In this document: positions 6,039-15,751 of the stretch, in pieces
Layout: every line of letters starts with the position of its first letter
Position numbering within the stretch: position 1 is the stretch's first letter
Source: Marinagarivorans sp. UBA5868
Lineage (GTDB): Bacteria; Pseudomonadota; Gammaproteobacteria; Pseudomonadales; Cellvibrionaceae
DNA: 19,183 nt
Direction: 5' to 3'
NCBI GenBank assembly: GCA_002432095.1
Contig: DJFQ01000053.1
Coordinates: forward strand, 18,246-37,428
Notes under the pieces: generated by a model
Databases searched by the model: none
The model's input: only the letters and a program-made list of their open reading frames with translations
Told to the model about the DNA's origin: nothing
Position numbers and translations under genes: made by a program

Positions 6039-9000
6039 GTGCCCCAATCCAGTCGTTTATCTCATCTACAACGTCGCCTGAACCAACAGATTCTCATTCT
6101 CGACGGTGCAATGGGTACCATGATTCAAGCGAGAAGACTCAAAGAGGGGGATTACCGTGGCGAGCGTTTCGCACACCACCCTTCGGATCTCATTGGCAAC
6201 AACGATCTTCTCTGTTTGACCCAACCCTTTATTATTAGCGAGATCCATCGTGCTTACCTTGCGGCCGGCGCGGATATTATTGAAACCAATACATTCAACA
6301 GTACCGCCGTTTCCCAAGCGGACTACCACCTCGAATCCATTGTTCACGAACTAAATTACGAAGCTGCCCGCCTCGCCCGCGAGGCGGCGGATGAATTTTC
6401 CGCGCAGACACCGGACAAGCCCCGCTACGTTGCCGGGGTTTTAGGTCCAACAAGTCGAACCTGTTCTATCTCACCCGATGTAAACGATCCTGGCGCCCGA
6501 AATATCACTTTCGATGAGCTTGTCAGCAACTATGCGGTGGCTATCGACGGTTTAGTAAAAGGCGGTGCGGACATCCTACTCATTGAGACGATATTCGATA
6601 CCCTAAACGCAAAAGCGGCGGTTTTTGCGGTGTCCGAATACTTCGAGCGCAACGGTTGTGAATTGCCCATCATGATTTCAGGGACGATTACCGACGCGTC
6701 CGGCCGGACTTTATCGGGTCAAACAACCGAGGCGTTTTACAACTCTCTGGCACATGCGAACCCTTTGGCGATTGGGCTCAACTGCGCACTCGGCGCCGCG
6801 GAACTCCGGCCCTACCTCCAGGAGCTTGCACGGATTGCAAACTGCCATGTTTCTGCGCACCCAAACGCCGGTCTACCTAATGAGTTTGGCGAGTACGATC
6901 AATCTGCAACCGAAATGGCGGCGATAATCGAAGATTTTGCCGCAAGCGGTTTTATCAATATTATCGGAGGGTGCTGCGGCACCACCCCTGAGCACATTAA
7001 GGCGATCGCTCAGATAGTCAGTCAGCACGCGCCTCGCAGTATTCCTACTATCGAACCAGCCTGCCGCCTCTCGGGTCTTGAGCCATTTAATATTCGCTCC
7101 GACTCGCTTTTCGTTAATGTCGGCGAACGTTGCAACGTGACCGGGTCCGCGCGCTTTAAAAAGCTGATTGTTGACGACGATTACACGACGGCGTTGGAGG
7201 TCGCCCTCGAACAAGTCGAAAATGGTGCGCAAGTCATCGACATCAATATGGATGAAGGCATGCTGGATGCAGAAAAAGCCATGGTCCGTTTTCTCAATTT
7301 GCTCGCGGGAGAACCGGATATTGCCAAAGTACCGATCATGGTTGACTCCTCCAAATGGGAAGTCATAGAGGCGGGGCTCAAATGCATTCAAGGCAAACCG
7401 ATCGTCAATTCCATCAGTCTGAAGGGCGGCGAAGAAGAGTTTATTAAGCAGGCCACTCTTTGCCGTCGATATGGTGCAGCCGTCGTCGTCATGGCCTTCG
7501 ATGAGACCGGACAGGCGGACACAGCGGCGAGGAAAAGGGAAATCTGCCAACGCAGTTATGACATCCTTACTAAATCCGTGGGAATGCCACCGCAGGACAT
7601 CATTTTTGATCCCAATATTTTTGCGGTGGCCACGGGAATCGACGACCATAACAACTACGCCGTGGATTTTATTGAGGCAACGCAATGGATACGGGAAAAC
7701 CTGCCTCATGCCTCTGTATCCGGTGGAGTGAGCAATGTCTCTTTCTCATTTCGCGGCAATAACCCGGTTCGAGAAGCGATCCATTCTGTCTTCCTTTATC
7801 ACGCGATCAAAGCCGGCATGAATATGGGCATCGTCAATGCTGGGCAGCTCGCGATTTATGACGACCTTCCTTCCGAGCTTAAGAACTGTGTTGAAGACGT
7901 TGTTCTTAACCGTACGCCATCAGCCACTGAAACATTGGTGGAAATCGCGGATAAGTATCGTGAGGGCGCCAGCGGCGCTGTTAAAAAAGAAGATCTGGCG
8001 TGGCGTGAACTGCCTGTCAACAAACGCCTGGAATATGCTCTGGTAAAGGGCATTACCACACATATTATTGAAGATACCGAAGAAGCACGCAGCCTGTCGA
8101 CCAGACCTCTCGACGTCATCGAAGGCCCGCTCATGGATGGAATGAACGTGGTTGGCGATCTGTTTGGCGCAGGCAAGATGTTCTTACCGCAAGTGGTTAA
8201 GTCGGCACGCGTTATGAAACAAGCAGTCGCCTATCTGCAACCATTCATTGAGCGGGAAAAAAGTGAAGGTGCCAAACCTCAGGGAAGAATTCTGATGGCC
8301 ACCGTAAAAGGAGATGTTCACGACATCGGCAAAAATATCGTTGGCGTAGTGCTTCAGTGTAATAATTTCGAGGTGATCGATCTCGGCGTTATGGTGCCTT
8401 GTGACAGGATACTGGCAACCGCTAAAGAAAAATCGTGTGACATTATCGGTCTTTCGGGACTTATCACACCATCTCTCGATGAAATGGTTACCGTCGCAAA
8501 AGAAATGCAACGGCAGAACTTCTCGGTTCCACTCATGATCGGAGGGGCAACCACGTCGAAAGCGCATACCGCGGTCAAAATTGAACCGCAATATCGCAAC
8601 AATCAAGTCGTTTATGTAGCCGATGCCTCCCGTGCCGTTGGTGTCGCCAGTCAATTGTTATCTGACGATCACAGAGATAAGTTCATCAACGAAGTAAAAG
8701 CGGATTATGAAAAAGTCCGGCAACGCAATGCGAATCGCCAACGCCGTGCGCTAATTCCCTACGCGGAGGCGGTAAAGCGCAAACCGCCCTTCGACTGGAC
8801 TATCTACGAACCCCCTAAACCAAAATTTACCGGGGTAAAGATATTTGACGATTATCCCCTTGCAGAGCTAGTGGACTACATAGACTGGACGCCATTTTTC
8901 ATCAGTTGGGATCTGGCGGGCAAATATCCGCAGATTTTGACAGATGAAGTCGTCGGGGAAGCGGCCAGTCAGCTTTATCAGGATGCCCGCCGACTGCTGG

Positions 9001-9743
9001 ATGAAATCCTCGCAGCGAAAACGCTGACCGCTCGGGCGGCGATAGGATTCTGGCCGGCGAATACTGTCGCTCACGACGATATACAGGTGGATTGCGGGGA
9101 TCAGGTTTTCACTCTTCACCATTTACGACAGCAGCAAGACAAAAATACGGCGGACGGTTATCTTTATTCACTGGCCGACTTTGTTGCACCAAAGGAATCA
9201 GGAAAAACCGACTATATTGGCGCTTTCGTAGTTACCGCTGGAATCGGAGCCGAAGAGTTGGCCGATCATTATGCTAGTAATGGCGATGATTACAACTCAA
9301 TCATGGTAAAGGCTCTCGCAGATCGTCTAGCGGAAGCCTTTGCCGAGCGCATGCACGAACGTGTTCGCAAGGAATTTTGGGGCTACGCTAAATCGGAGGC
9401 TTTGGATTCCGATTCGCTGATCAAGGAGCGCTATCAGGGAATACGGCCAGCGCCGGGCTACCCAGCCTGCCCCGACCATACGGAAAAGACAGCACTATTC
9501 CAGCTACTTGATGCCACTAATGCCACGAGCGTGCGCTTGACAGAGCATTTTGCCATGTACCCCACGGCAGCTGTTTCTGGATGGTATTTAGCGCACCCTC
9601 AGGCGAAATACTTTGGCGTGGGAAAAATAGGCGAAGATCAGGTGATACAAATTGCACAGCGAAAGGGATGGAGCAAGTCCGAAGCGGAGCGATGGCTTCA
9701 GCCAAATCTCGACTACGAGCCCGTAAATCCTTCTGTTAATTAA
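6039..9743 (+). CDS. metH: Cobalamin-dependent methionine synthase MetH
   Basis: MetH transfers the methyl group of 5-methyltetrahydrofolate to homocysteine through cobalamin. All four modules are present. The homocysteine domain (about 12-335) has GLNCALG and GGCCGTTP, with zinc ligands Cys249, Cys312 and Cys313. The folate domain starts at [15 protein letters not shown] (about 360-620). The cobalamin domain (about 650-890) has [12 protein letters not shown] with the axial ligand His761. The activation domain (about 905-1234) has [16 protein letters not shown] and the C-terminal [10 protein letters not shown] segment. I choose the GTG at 6039, with AGG 7 bases upstream. It gives 1234 residues and numbering only two off E. 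coli (C247, C310, C311, H759). The ATG at 5982 would add 19 dissimilar residues and has no ribosome site. No cobalamin riboswitch was seen upstream. Confidence 0.97.
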   Translation: MPQSSRLSHLQRRLNQQILILDGAMGTMIQARRLKEGDYRGERFAHHPSDLIGNNDLLCLTQPFIISEIHRAYLAAGADIIETNTFNSTAVSQADYHLESIVHELNYEAARLAREAADEFSAQTPDKPRYVAGVLGPTSRTCSISPDVNDPGARNITFDELVSNYAVAIDGLVKGGADILLIETIFDTLNAKAAVFAVSEYFERNGCELPIMISGTITDASGRTLSGQTTEAFYNSLAHANPLAIGLNCALGAAELRPYLQELARIANCHVSAHPNAGLPNEFGEYDQSATEMAAIIEDFAASGFINIIGGCCGTTPEHIKAIAQIVSQHAPRSIPTIEPACRLSGLEPFNIRSDSLFVNVGERCNVTGSARFKKLIVDDDYTTALEVALEQVENGAQVIDINMDEGMLDAEKAMVRFLNLLAGEPDIAKVPIMVDSSKWEVIEAGLKCIQGKPIVNSISLKGGEEEFIKQATLCRRYGAAVVVMAFDETGQADTAARKREICQRSYDILTKSVGMPPQDIIFDPNIFAVATGIDDHNNYAVDFIEATQWIRENLPHASVSGGVSNVSFSFRGNNPVREAIHSVFLYHAIKAGMNMGIVNAGQLAIYDDLPSELKNCVEDVVLNRTPSATETLVEIADKYREGASGAVKKEDLAWRELPVNKRLEYALVKGITTHIIEDTEEARSLSTRPLDVIEGPLMDGMNVVGDLFGAGKMFLPQVVKSARVMKQAVAYLQPFIEREKSEGAKPQGRILMATVKGDVHDIGKNIVGVVLQCNNFEVIDLGVMVPCDRILATAKEKSCDIIGLSGLITPSLDEMVTVAKEMQRQNFSVPLMIGGATTSKAHTAVKIEPQYRNNQVVYVADASRAVGVASQLLSDDHRDKFINEVKADYEKVRQRNANRQRRALIPYAEAVKRKPPFDWTIYEPPKPKFTGVKIFDDYPLAELVDYIDWTPFFISWDLAGKYPQILTDEVVGEAASQLYQDARRLLDEILAAKTLTARAAIGFWPANTVAHDDIQVDCGDQVFTLHHLRQQQDKNTADGYLYSLADFVAPKESGKTDYIGAFVVTAGIGAEELADHYASNGDDYNSIMVKALADRLAEAFAERMHERVRKEFWGYAKSEALDSDSLIKERYQGIRPAPGYPACPDHTEKTALFQLLDATNATSVRLTEHFAMYPTAAVSGWYLAHPQAKYFGVGKIGEDQVIQIAQRKGWSKSEAERWLQPNLDYEPVNPSVN

Positions 9744-9751
9744 GAACTACC

Positions 9752-9952
9752 ATGAACGAAGAACCGAAAAAATCTTCAGTAGGCAGAGTCATCATGAGCA
9801 CTATCGCCGCATTCGTTGGTGTGCAAAGTGAAAAAAACCGTGCTCATGACTTTCAACAAAGCAGCATTTTGCCTTTCCTTCTTGTAGGACTCGTTTTAGC
9901 TACTTTGTTTATCGGCGGACTGATTTTGATCGCAAGGCAACTGGCGCCATAG
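9752..9952 (+). CDS. DUF2970 family small membrane protein
   Basis: This 66-residue protein fits the DUF2970 family. It has an N-terminal segment with VGRVIMSTIAAFVGVQSEKN (family core AAFxGVQSxKxxxxDF, here ending in RAHDFQQ), followed by one hydrophobic segment at about 39-61 and a short tail ending RQLAP. It probably sits in the inner membrane with a single pass. The start is 8 bases after the metH stop, so it is likely co-transcribed with metH, although it has no clear ribosome site. The function of the family is not known to me. Confidence 0.8.
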   Translation: MNEEPKKSSVGRVIMSTIAAFVGVQSEKNRAHDFQQSSILPFLLVGLVLATLFIGGLILIARQLAP

Positions 9953-9984
9953 CGGCCAGCGAATGCCTCGCGGAAGGGATGCCT

Positions 9985-10104
9985 CTATTGACCGCTAACC
10001 CAAAAGACACAGGTGGTAACAAACACAGCGATCAGTACCACGGCGGTTATGGCATCAGCGAAGCTGTCACCCTGTTGCTGCATTTCAATATCTTGTGAGT
10101 TCAT
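9985..10104 (-). CDS. Small single-pass membrane protein, 39 residues
   Basis: A short minus-strand frame begins with ATG at 10104 and ends with TAG at 9987-9985. AGGA lies 6 bases before the ATG, an excellent ribosome site. The N-terminal 14 residues are polar (MNSQDIEMQQQGDS). Residues about 17-37 are a hydrophobic run (AITAVVLIAVFVTTCVFWV) that would span the membrane once, and the tail is SGQ. The ORF length is below the usual gene-calling cutoff. It lies 99 bases downstream of truA on the same strand and 32 bases from the convergent DUF2970 gene, filling a gap that would otherwise be unexplained. I do not recognise the family; function is unknown. Confidence 0.65.
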   Translation of the reverse strand: MNSQDIEMQQQGDSFADAITAVVLIAVFVTTCVFWVSGQ

Positions 10105-10143
10105 ATAAGTTCCTGCTCTACTTATTGTTTATTTGTAGCCGTC

Positions 10144-10179
10144 TGACACGGGCACAAGCCCGCCAGCGCCGGGGTGTCA
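10144..10179 (-). other. Structured region after truA (possible terminator or mRNA element)
   Basis: TGACAC (10144-10149) and GTGTCA (10174-10179) are inverted repeats enclosing a second hairpin GGGC-ACAA-GCCC (10150-10161). The structure is 25 bases after the truA stop. No T tract follows on the truA strand, so it may be a weak terminator, a processing structure or part of the leader of the 39-residue gene. Confidence 0.3.
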
Positions 10180-10203
10180 TTCAAACCCACTTCGAATGAT
10201 TAA

Positions 10204-11064
10204 TCAAGCGTCCAACAGGCCGAAAAGACCATCCCGCTGGGCACTTTTTGGCAACTGAAACTGCACTGGATAATTCACGTCAACAAAATACAATCCATGC
10301 GGCGGTGCCGTAGGCGCCGCCGCATTGCGGTCTCTCAGTTTTAGTAATTCGGCAATCCATTCCGGCGGCCTAACACCTCGCCCTACTTCATACAAACTGC
10401 CCATCAGATTGCGGACCATGTGATGGAGAAACGCATTGGCTTTAACTTCCATCACCACAAACGCGCCTCGCTGCGTGAGCCGTATGGCTTCAATGCATCT
10501 GACAGGGCTATGCGCCTGACACTGACTTGCGCGGAAGGAAGAAAAATCGTGCTCCCCGAGCAGATATTGAGCGCCTTTATCCATTGCCAACGCATCCAAC
10601 GGTGCTCGTAACCAGGTTGCGCGACAAGGTAAGAATGCGGAGCGGACACTATCGACATAGGTAAAGTAACGATAGGTGCGCGCAAGAGCTGAAAAGCGGG
10701 CATGAAACTCGCCAGGGACCTTGCTCGCCCAACGCACTCGTATGGCGTCAGGTAATTTGGTGTTCGTGCCCTCTATCCAAGCTTTCTGATCGCGGTCTGC
10801 CGTGCTATCAAAGTGAATGACCTGGTGTGTCGCATGCACACCGGCATCAGTCCTTCCGGCGCACACTAACGTCACCGGATGTGCTGCGATTCTCGACAAG
10901 GCCTGTTCTAGCTCCCCTTGAATTGTCCTCTTTGCGCTGGCCTGTCGTTGAAAGCCCTGATAACCGCTACCGTCATATTCGACAATCAGTGCATAGCGGG
11001 TCATCCCATCAGGAAGTGCCATACCAGGTTTGATTTCGCAATTCGGGCTATAAAAAAACGACAT
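10204..11064 (-). CDS. truA: tRNA pseudouridine synthase A
   Basis: TruA converts uridines 38-40 of the tRNA anticodon arm to pseudouridine. The 286-residue frame (E. coli 270) contains ALIVEYDGSGYQGFQRQ, the catalytic loop CAGRTDAGVHATHQVIHFD with the active-site Asp at 73, FHARFSALARTYRYF, LLGEHDFSSFRASQC, FLHHMVRNLMGSLYEVGRG and the C-terminal PPHGLYFVDVNYP. The start is uncertain: ATG codons at 11064, 11022 and 11004 are all in frame and none has a good ribosome site; 11004 (MTRYALIVEYDG) fits the family boundary best. A terminator after fimV lies just upstream, so truA probably has its own promoter. In Pseudomonas truA is followed by trpF; here it is not. Confidence 0.95.
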   Translation of the reverse strand: MSFFYSPNCEIKPGMALPDGMTRYALIVEYDGSGYQGFQRQASAKRTIQGELEQALSRIAAHPVTLVCAGRTDAGVHATHQVIHFDSTADRDQKAWIEGTNTKLPDAIRVRWASKVPGEFHARFSALARTYRYFTYVDSVRSAFLPCRATWLRAPLDALAMDKGAQYLLGEHDFSSFRASQCQAHSPVRCIEAIRLTQRGAFVVMEVKANAFLHHMVRNLMGSLYEVGRGVRPPEWIAELLKLRDRNAAAPTAPPHGLYFVDVNYPVQFQLPKSAQRDGLFGLLDA

Positions 11065-11084
11065 AAGTGAGCGCTAGAAAAATG

Positions 11085-11114
11085 AAAAAGGCTTTGCATC
11101 ATATGCAAAGCCTT
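11085..11114 (-). terminator. Rho-independent terminator of fimV
   Basis: On the minus strand a perfect 12-bp stem, AAGGCTTTGCAT paired with ATGCAAAGCCTT, closes a short loop and is followed by a T run (plus-strand A run 11085-11089, partly within the stem). It lies 24 bases after the fimV stop and separates fimV from truA. Confidence 0.85.
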
Positions 11115-11138
11115 AAAAGATTAAGACGGGCAGAAAAA

Positions 11139-14100
11139 TCAAGCGATGCGGGACAACAACGCTTCCGCCTCACGTTTCTGTTGATCATTCCCCTCATCCA
11201 TAATTTCATCAAGGATATCTTTAGCGCCGTCGGAATCACCCATATCGATATAGGCCCGCGCCAAATCAAGTTTGGTGGCGGTTTCATCATTATCCGAAAG
11301 AAAATCCAAATTACTGTCATCATCATTTTCGGGATCGAAATCCGGAATCTCAAAATCCAAATTGGACTCTCTTGCTGCTGATGCCGGAATCGCTGCGGTG
11401 CGAGCATCAGCATCAGCTTCGATATCGAGATCAAGCACAGCTTCATCTGTCGCATCATCCCCTTCCAGCGCTGCGATAGATTCAAAATCACCCGATTGCA
11501 GCTCATCGTCAAAATCCAGAACCGGCTCCTCCATGTTAGCGCTGCTGCTATCAAAGTTGGATGCAAGTGCGTCCAACTCATGATCAAGCTCGTCCAGGTT
11601 GATATCCTTATCCAAATCGAAATCCACATCAAAATCTGACGACCCCTCTTGCGGCCGTCGATTTCCGATGGCATCGGAACCTACCGAAGGCTGCAGGTCT
11701 TCTTGATTGTTATCTAGCTCCAGACTTTCTAAATCATCAAAACCGAGATTGTCCAAATCAGTTTCGGAATCTCTCGCGGTGCTTGATAACACCGGAGGCT
11801 CGTCACCCATGGGTTGGGAAACGGTCAAATCATCATCCAAATCGAAGTCTATATCTCCAGAGTGTTCGGCAAATGAACTATCTGCATCTTGTGCAGAATT
11901 TGTGAGCTCAAGATCAGCGAAGTCAAAGCCTTCCTCATCTTTCGGTGTCGTTCGCTCTGCCACCAAGTCGTCACTGAATTCTTTGGTAAAACGATCGTCT
12001 TCACCAAATTCCAAATCAAAGTCAGCCGCGAGGTCGTCTGCCGATTTTTCATCCTCAAAAGCCCCTGACTCGGACTCCGGCATATCAAAATCGATATCTC
12101 CTAACGTATCGGAATCGGTAGCAAAGCTCGTCTCAGCTTCAGCGCGTCGATCAATTGCTGCTTCATCCAAATCCGCCAGATCGAAATCCAACTCTGCAAC
12201 TTCATCGTTAGCATCGCGGCCTCCAGACGCGGTGGGAATCCGAGTAATGTCTTCTTCCTGAGTGAGATCGAAATCCAGTGAATCTGCAGAAAAGTCCTCG
12301 GCACCCGTGGTATTGGCCGACGAATCGACGAGCTCGTCGACATCATTGAAATCGAAATCCAGCGTATCGTCGACAGTATCAAACGAATTGTCCGTTGCTG
12401 CGTCAAAGCGGTTATCACCCTCCGAAGCCAATCCCATCTCGGAGGTGTCATAAATGGCCTCATCGAAAGCTCCGACACCATCAATCGTGCTGCGAATCAT
12501 AGCTGCACGATCAATTGCGTCTGAATCACCCGTCATCCGTAAACGCGCATAGTGCTGATCGAAACTATCCGCATCCCCTTGTACCGCAAACACCTCCAGA
12601 AGCTTCAGCCGTACAGGGGTATTGCCGGGGTCTTTTTCTAATGCACGTTGCAGTTTTTCTTCGGCCTGATCATATTGTCCGTAGGCGATGTGGATATCAC
12701 ACTCACCCACGACATCTTCGGTTTCGGCTTCCGCCAAAGCGTGTTCTTCTTCAACGAATTCTTCCCGATCGTCATACGCGTGGAGCGGCAATGTCTTGTC
12801 CTCTTGGTGGCCATCGCCATCCAAAGGGAAATCCGTATCGCCGTTCGCATCATAATCGTCATATTCTTCGTAGCTCTCATCCCGCTTACGCTTGAGCAAG
12901 TAAATCACCAACACCAGCACCAAAAGACCAAGTGCGGCACCGATGTACAAGATGTTATCCATCACCAGCTCCAACCATGACTTTTGCGCCGGTGCTGCTT
13001 TTACTGGCGGCTGCACAGTTTCTGGCTCCGCTGCAGGCGTGGTTTCAATCGCTGGATTCGGTTCTGCGGACGCCTCCACTTCGGGAGTCGAAGATGTATC
13101 CGTCGTATCAGTCACTTCCGCTGCGCTAACAGGATCTGTTTCCGCAGCCACTTCGGGTTGTTCTGCCTGATTGCCTTGCTGAGCAGCAAGTTCGAGCGCG
13201 CGCATTTCCTCACTGCTTACTTCAACAAGACGCTCCATGGTCTGGATCTGCTCTTCCATGGACTGAATTCGAGATTGAAGGTCCGCATTTTCCCGGTCGG
13301 CCGCGTCCAACTCTTCCTGCGCTTGGTTAAGCGCTTCAGATACTTCACCATTTTCACTTTCTTCCGAACCAGTGCCCTGACCTACTTTCGCGTCTGACGA
13401 GGAAGAAAGCTTTACTCTTCCTTCAACGGTTGATGGTTCTGTACGTGTCTGCGAAAAGCTCTTACTCCCTTCAAGTTGTGCCTTATCTGATGATCGATCA
13501 CTCCAACTCCTGTTTTGCTCGGCAACTTGCTGGATGGCATCTCGCGATGAGAGTTGCTGAATTTCATCTTTATCAGGAATGCGTAAAACTTGCCCACGAC
13601 GCAGCAGATTAATATTGCCGTTAATAAAGGCTTCGGGATTCATTCGTTGAATGGCGAGCATCGTCTGCTGTACTGAAACGGACGAATCTGGTTTTGTTTT
13701 CGAGGCGATGGACCAAAGGGTTTCATTTGCACCCACAGGGCCATAACTATCAGATGTATAAGAACTGACGGACTCGGAGGATTCGTCACGCGGCTGAGAT
13801 GGATTTGCACGTGGGGCGGGTCGCGTAGTGTTGGCGGTTGACTGGGATGTAGGCTGTGATCGTGTCTGGTTGACTGCTTGCACCGGCGCCGACTGAGCGC
13901 CGCTGAACACTGGCAAGTCAACCAGCAAGGTATATTCACGCAGCAATTTTCCGCTCGGCCAGCGCGCTGAAATTACGAAATTTAAAAATGGTTCTCGTAC
14001 AGGGTCAGAACTGGTAACTCGTACAACGGGCCCCTGCGCCGAATTCAAGTCGAGATCAAAATCCAGATCTGTAACGAAATAATTTCGTTCGACCCCGGCC

Positions 14101-14303
14101 CTCGTAAACTCGTCCGGCGTCGCAATAGCGACAATGATTTCGTTCTCGGTAAGACCACGTACGTGGAGCAATTGGATTTCAGCATCCAGCGGCTGGTTCA
14201 GCGCTGAGTGGAGTTTGATCTCACCTAGACCAAGCGCGGCAGCCATTGACGAGCAAAACGTCAAAAACACGCCACTGAAATACGCTTTTGTGCGAAGCCC
14301 CAT
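11139..14303 (-). CDS. fimV: FimV polar hub / pilus assembly protein with peptidoglycan-binding LysM-like domain
   Basis: FimV is an inner-membrane scaffold at the cell pole that supports type IV pilus assembly, twitching and related signalling. The 1054 residues read in order: a signal peptide (1 to about 24, ending MAAA before LGLGEIKLHSALNQPL), a conserved periplasmic domain (25-135), a LysM-like segment (about 187-245, ETLWSIASK to RRGQVLRIPD), a coiled coil (about 318-377), a Pro/Thr/Glu-rich linker, a membrane span (about 448-470, ILYIGAALGLLVLVLVIYLL then KRKRDES), a TPR-like segment (532-588), a very acidic tract with about a dozen DFD-type motifs (640-1000) and the C-terminal FimV domain (LDLARAYIDMGDSDGAKDIL, 1012-1031). 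AAGGA lies 7 bases before the ATG. Its neighbours asd and truA match Pseudomonas. Confidence 0.95.
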   Translation of the reverse strand: MGLRTKAYFSGVFLTFCSSMAAALGLGEIKLHSALNQPLDAEIQLLHVRGLTENEIIVAIATPDEFTRAGVERNYFVTDLDFDLDLNSAQGPVVRVTSSDPVREPFLNFVISARWPSGKLLREYTLLVDLPVFSGAQSAPVQAVNQTRSQPTSQSTANTTRPAPRANPSQPRDESSESVSSYTSDSYGPVGANETLWSIASKTKPDSSVSVQQTMLAIQRMNPEAFINGNINLLRRGQVLRIPDKDEIQQLSSRDAIQQVAEQNRSWSDRSSDKAQLEGSKSFSQTRTEPSTVEGRVKLSSSSDAKVGQGTGSEESENGEVSEALNQAQEELDAADRENADLQSRIQSMEEQIQTMERLVEVSSEEMRALELAAQQGNQAEQPEVAAETDPVSAAEVTDTTDTSSTPEVEASAEPNPAIETTPAAEPETVQPPVKAAPAQKSWLELVMDNILYIGAALGLLVLVLVIYLLKRKRDESYEEYDDYDANGDTDFPLDGDGHQEDKTLPLHAYDDREEFVEEEHALAEAETEDVVGECDIHIAYGQYDQAEEKLQRALEKDPGNTPVRLKLLEVFAVQGDADSFDQHYARLRMTGDSDAIDRAAMIRSTIDGVGAFDEAIYDTSEMGLASEGDNRFDAATDNSFDTVDDTLDFDFNDVDELVDSSANTTGAEDFSADSLDFDLTQEEDITRIPTASGGRDANDEVAELDFDLADLDEAAIDRRAEAETSFATDSDTLGDIDFDMPESESGAFEDEKSADDLAADFDLEFGEDDRFTKEFSDDLVAERTTPKDEEGFDFADLELTNSAQDADSSFAEHSGDIDFDLDDDLTVSQPMGDEPPVLSSTARDSETDLDNLGFDDLESLELDNNQEDLQPSVGSDAIGNRRPQEGSSDFDVDFDLDKDINLDELDHELDALASNFDSSSANMEEPVLDFDDELQSGDFESIAALEGDDATDEAVLDLDIEADADARTAAIPASAARESNLDFEIPDFDPENDDDSNLDFLSDNDETATKLDLARAYIDMGDSDGAKDILDEIMDEGNDQQKREAEALLSRIA

Positions 14304-14570
14304 AGGAGAATCCTTATCTTGTTTGGTTAGTTAGCCAAAGATGCACCCAAAATCCTGGTGGAACTGCACGCGGCCAAAACCTAGAATAGTCTTTCACTTA
14401 TCGCTGTAAGTATTCATTATAAATAGCTTTTTATCAACTTACGGTCTGTAGGAAAGCACTTAACCGGCAACATCGGTTATTGAAATAATAATTGCGTTGG
14501 TGTTTTTACCAAGTTTTTTCATGAGGAACCAGCGAAAACTCGCGCCACGCCTATAACTATAGCAGGCCAT
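14304..14570 (-). promoter_or_regulatory. fimV upstream region with candidate -10 box
   Basis: The stretch between the asd terminator and fimV has no gene. It is AT-rich in its middle. On the fimV strand a perfect TATAAT lies at 14421-14416, with no good -35 at 17 bases (CCGTAA), which could mean an activator-dependent promoter. The leader would be about 105 bases. Two short inverted repeats lie upstream: TAACCG/CGGTTA (14461-14466 and 14474-14479) and TTGGT/ACCAA around a T-rich loop near 14500-14515. Their role is unknown. Confidence 0.4.
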
Positions 14571-14599
14571 AAAAGAAAAACCCCTGCAGTTGCAGGGGT
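14571..14599 (-). terminator. Rho-independent terminator of the leu-asd operon
   Basis: On the minus strand ACCCCTGC and GCAGGGGT form an 8-bp GC-rich stem with a 4-base loop, followed by TTTTTCTTTT. It lies about 20 bases after the asd stop and marks the end of the leuC-leuD-leuB-asd transcript. Confidence 0.92.
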
Positions 14600-14618
14600 C
14601 GAATGCGGGGCGGAACAA

Positions 14619-15728
14619 TCAGTGTTGCTGCAAGATTCGTAGCATGCGGCGCAATGGCTCCGCAGCGCCCCAAAGCAGCTGATCACCGACAGTGAACGCC
14701 GAAAGGTATTGGGGTCCCATATTCATTTTGCGTAGCCGCCCCACTGGAATCGACAAAGTGCCGGTCACCTTGGTGGGAGTGAGTTCATTTAAAGATGCTT
14801 CCCGTGTGTTCGGTATTACCTTCACCCATTGGTTGGCACCGGCAATAATTTGCTCGATTTCCGCTAACGGAAGATCTTGGGTTAATTTGATCGTCAGTGC
14901 TTGGCTGTGACAACGCATTGCGCCAATTCGAACACAAATTCCATCCATGGGAACCGCGTCTGCATTTCCGAGAATCTTGTTACTCTCAGCCTGAGCCTTC
15001 CACTCTTCTCGACTTTGTCCATTGTCCAGCTGCTTATCTATATAAGGAAGAAGGCTGCCAGCGAGAGGGGCTCCGAAATTTTCCTGGGGGAAATCGGCGG
15101 AACGCATCGCCTCTACAACTTGCTTGTCGATCTCCAGAATAGCGCTAGCAGGATCGGCCAACTTTTCCGCGACGGAAGAGTGAACCTGTCCCATCTGGCT
15201 GATCAGCTCACGCATATTCTGCGCGCCGGCACCGCTGGCGGCCTGATACGTCATTGAGCTCACCCACTCCACCAGACCCTTTTCAAACAGCCCGCCCAGC
15301 CCCATCAACATTAGGCTGACAGTACAATTGCCACCGATATAATTTTTGATCCCGCTTTTCAAGCCCTGGCGAATGACACGATCATTCACAGGATCGAGCA
15401 CAATAATTGCGTCATCCTTCATTCTCAAAGAAGATGCGGCGTCGATCCAATAACCCTGCCAACCTGCATCACGAAGCTTACCGATAATGGCATTTGTGTA
15501 GTCTCCACCTTGGCAGGAAACAATTGCATCCATCGATTTTAAGGATTCGATATCGTATGCATCCTTTAGCGGCGCAACCGGCTTACCGATTTCCGGGCCC
15601 TTTCCACCTACGTTGGACGTGGTGAAAAACACCGGATTAATCGCGGCGAAGTCGTCTTCCTCTCGCATGCGCCCCATCAACACAGAACCGACCATTCCGC
15701 GCCAACCAACAAAACCTACCTGCATCAT
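14619..15728 (-). CDS. asd: Aspartate-semialdehyde dehydrogenase
   Basis: Asd reduces aspartyl 4-phosphate to aspartate semialdehyde, the branch point to lysine/diaminopimelate, threonine and methionine. The sequence has the NADP-binding start [25 protein letters not shown], the catalytic Cys in [35 protein letters not shown], and the active-site His in [12 protein letters not shown], all as in gammaproteobacterial Asd. I take the ATG at 15728 (369 residues), because AAGGGG lies 9 bases upstream and the sequence then matches MKRVGLIGWRG of Pseudomonas. A GTG at 15734 is also in frame but only 3 bases from that site. It is the last gene of the operon, 23 bases after leuB. Confidence 0.96.
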   Translation of the reverse strand: MMQVGFVGWRGMVGSVLMGRMREEDDFAAINPVFFTTSNVGGKGPEIGKPVAPLKDAYDIESLKSMDAIVSCQGGDYTNAIIGKLRDAGWQGYWIDAASSLRMKDDAIIVLDPVNDRVIRQGLKSGIKNYIGGNCTVSLMLMGLGGLFEKGLVEWVSSMTYQAASGAGAQNMRELISQMGQVHSSVAEKLADPASAILEIDKQVVEAMRSADFPQENFGAPLAGSLLPYIDKQLDNGQSREEWKAQAESNKILGNADAVPMDGICVRIGAMRCHSQALTIKLTQDLPLAEIEQIIAGANQWVKVIPNTREASLNELTPTKVTGTLSIPVGRLRKMNMGPQYLSAFTVGDQLLWGAAEPLRRMLRILQQH

Positions 15729-15751
15729 ATTCACGTACCCCTTTAGCTGAA

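Noticed and set aside
6873..7709. 278-codon minus-strand open frame inside metH
   Set aside because: It lies wholly within a confidently identified metH and has no recognisable motifs; the length is a side effect of codon use on the coding strand.
11272..12453. Long Ser/Lys-rich open frames on the plus strand opposite fimV
   Set aside because: They are the antisense image of the Asp/Glu-rich repeats of FimV (GAT/GAA codons read as ATC/TTC and shifted Ser codons). The composition is low-complexity and there are no family motifs or ribosome sites.
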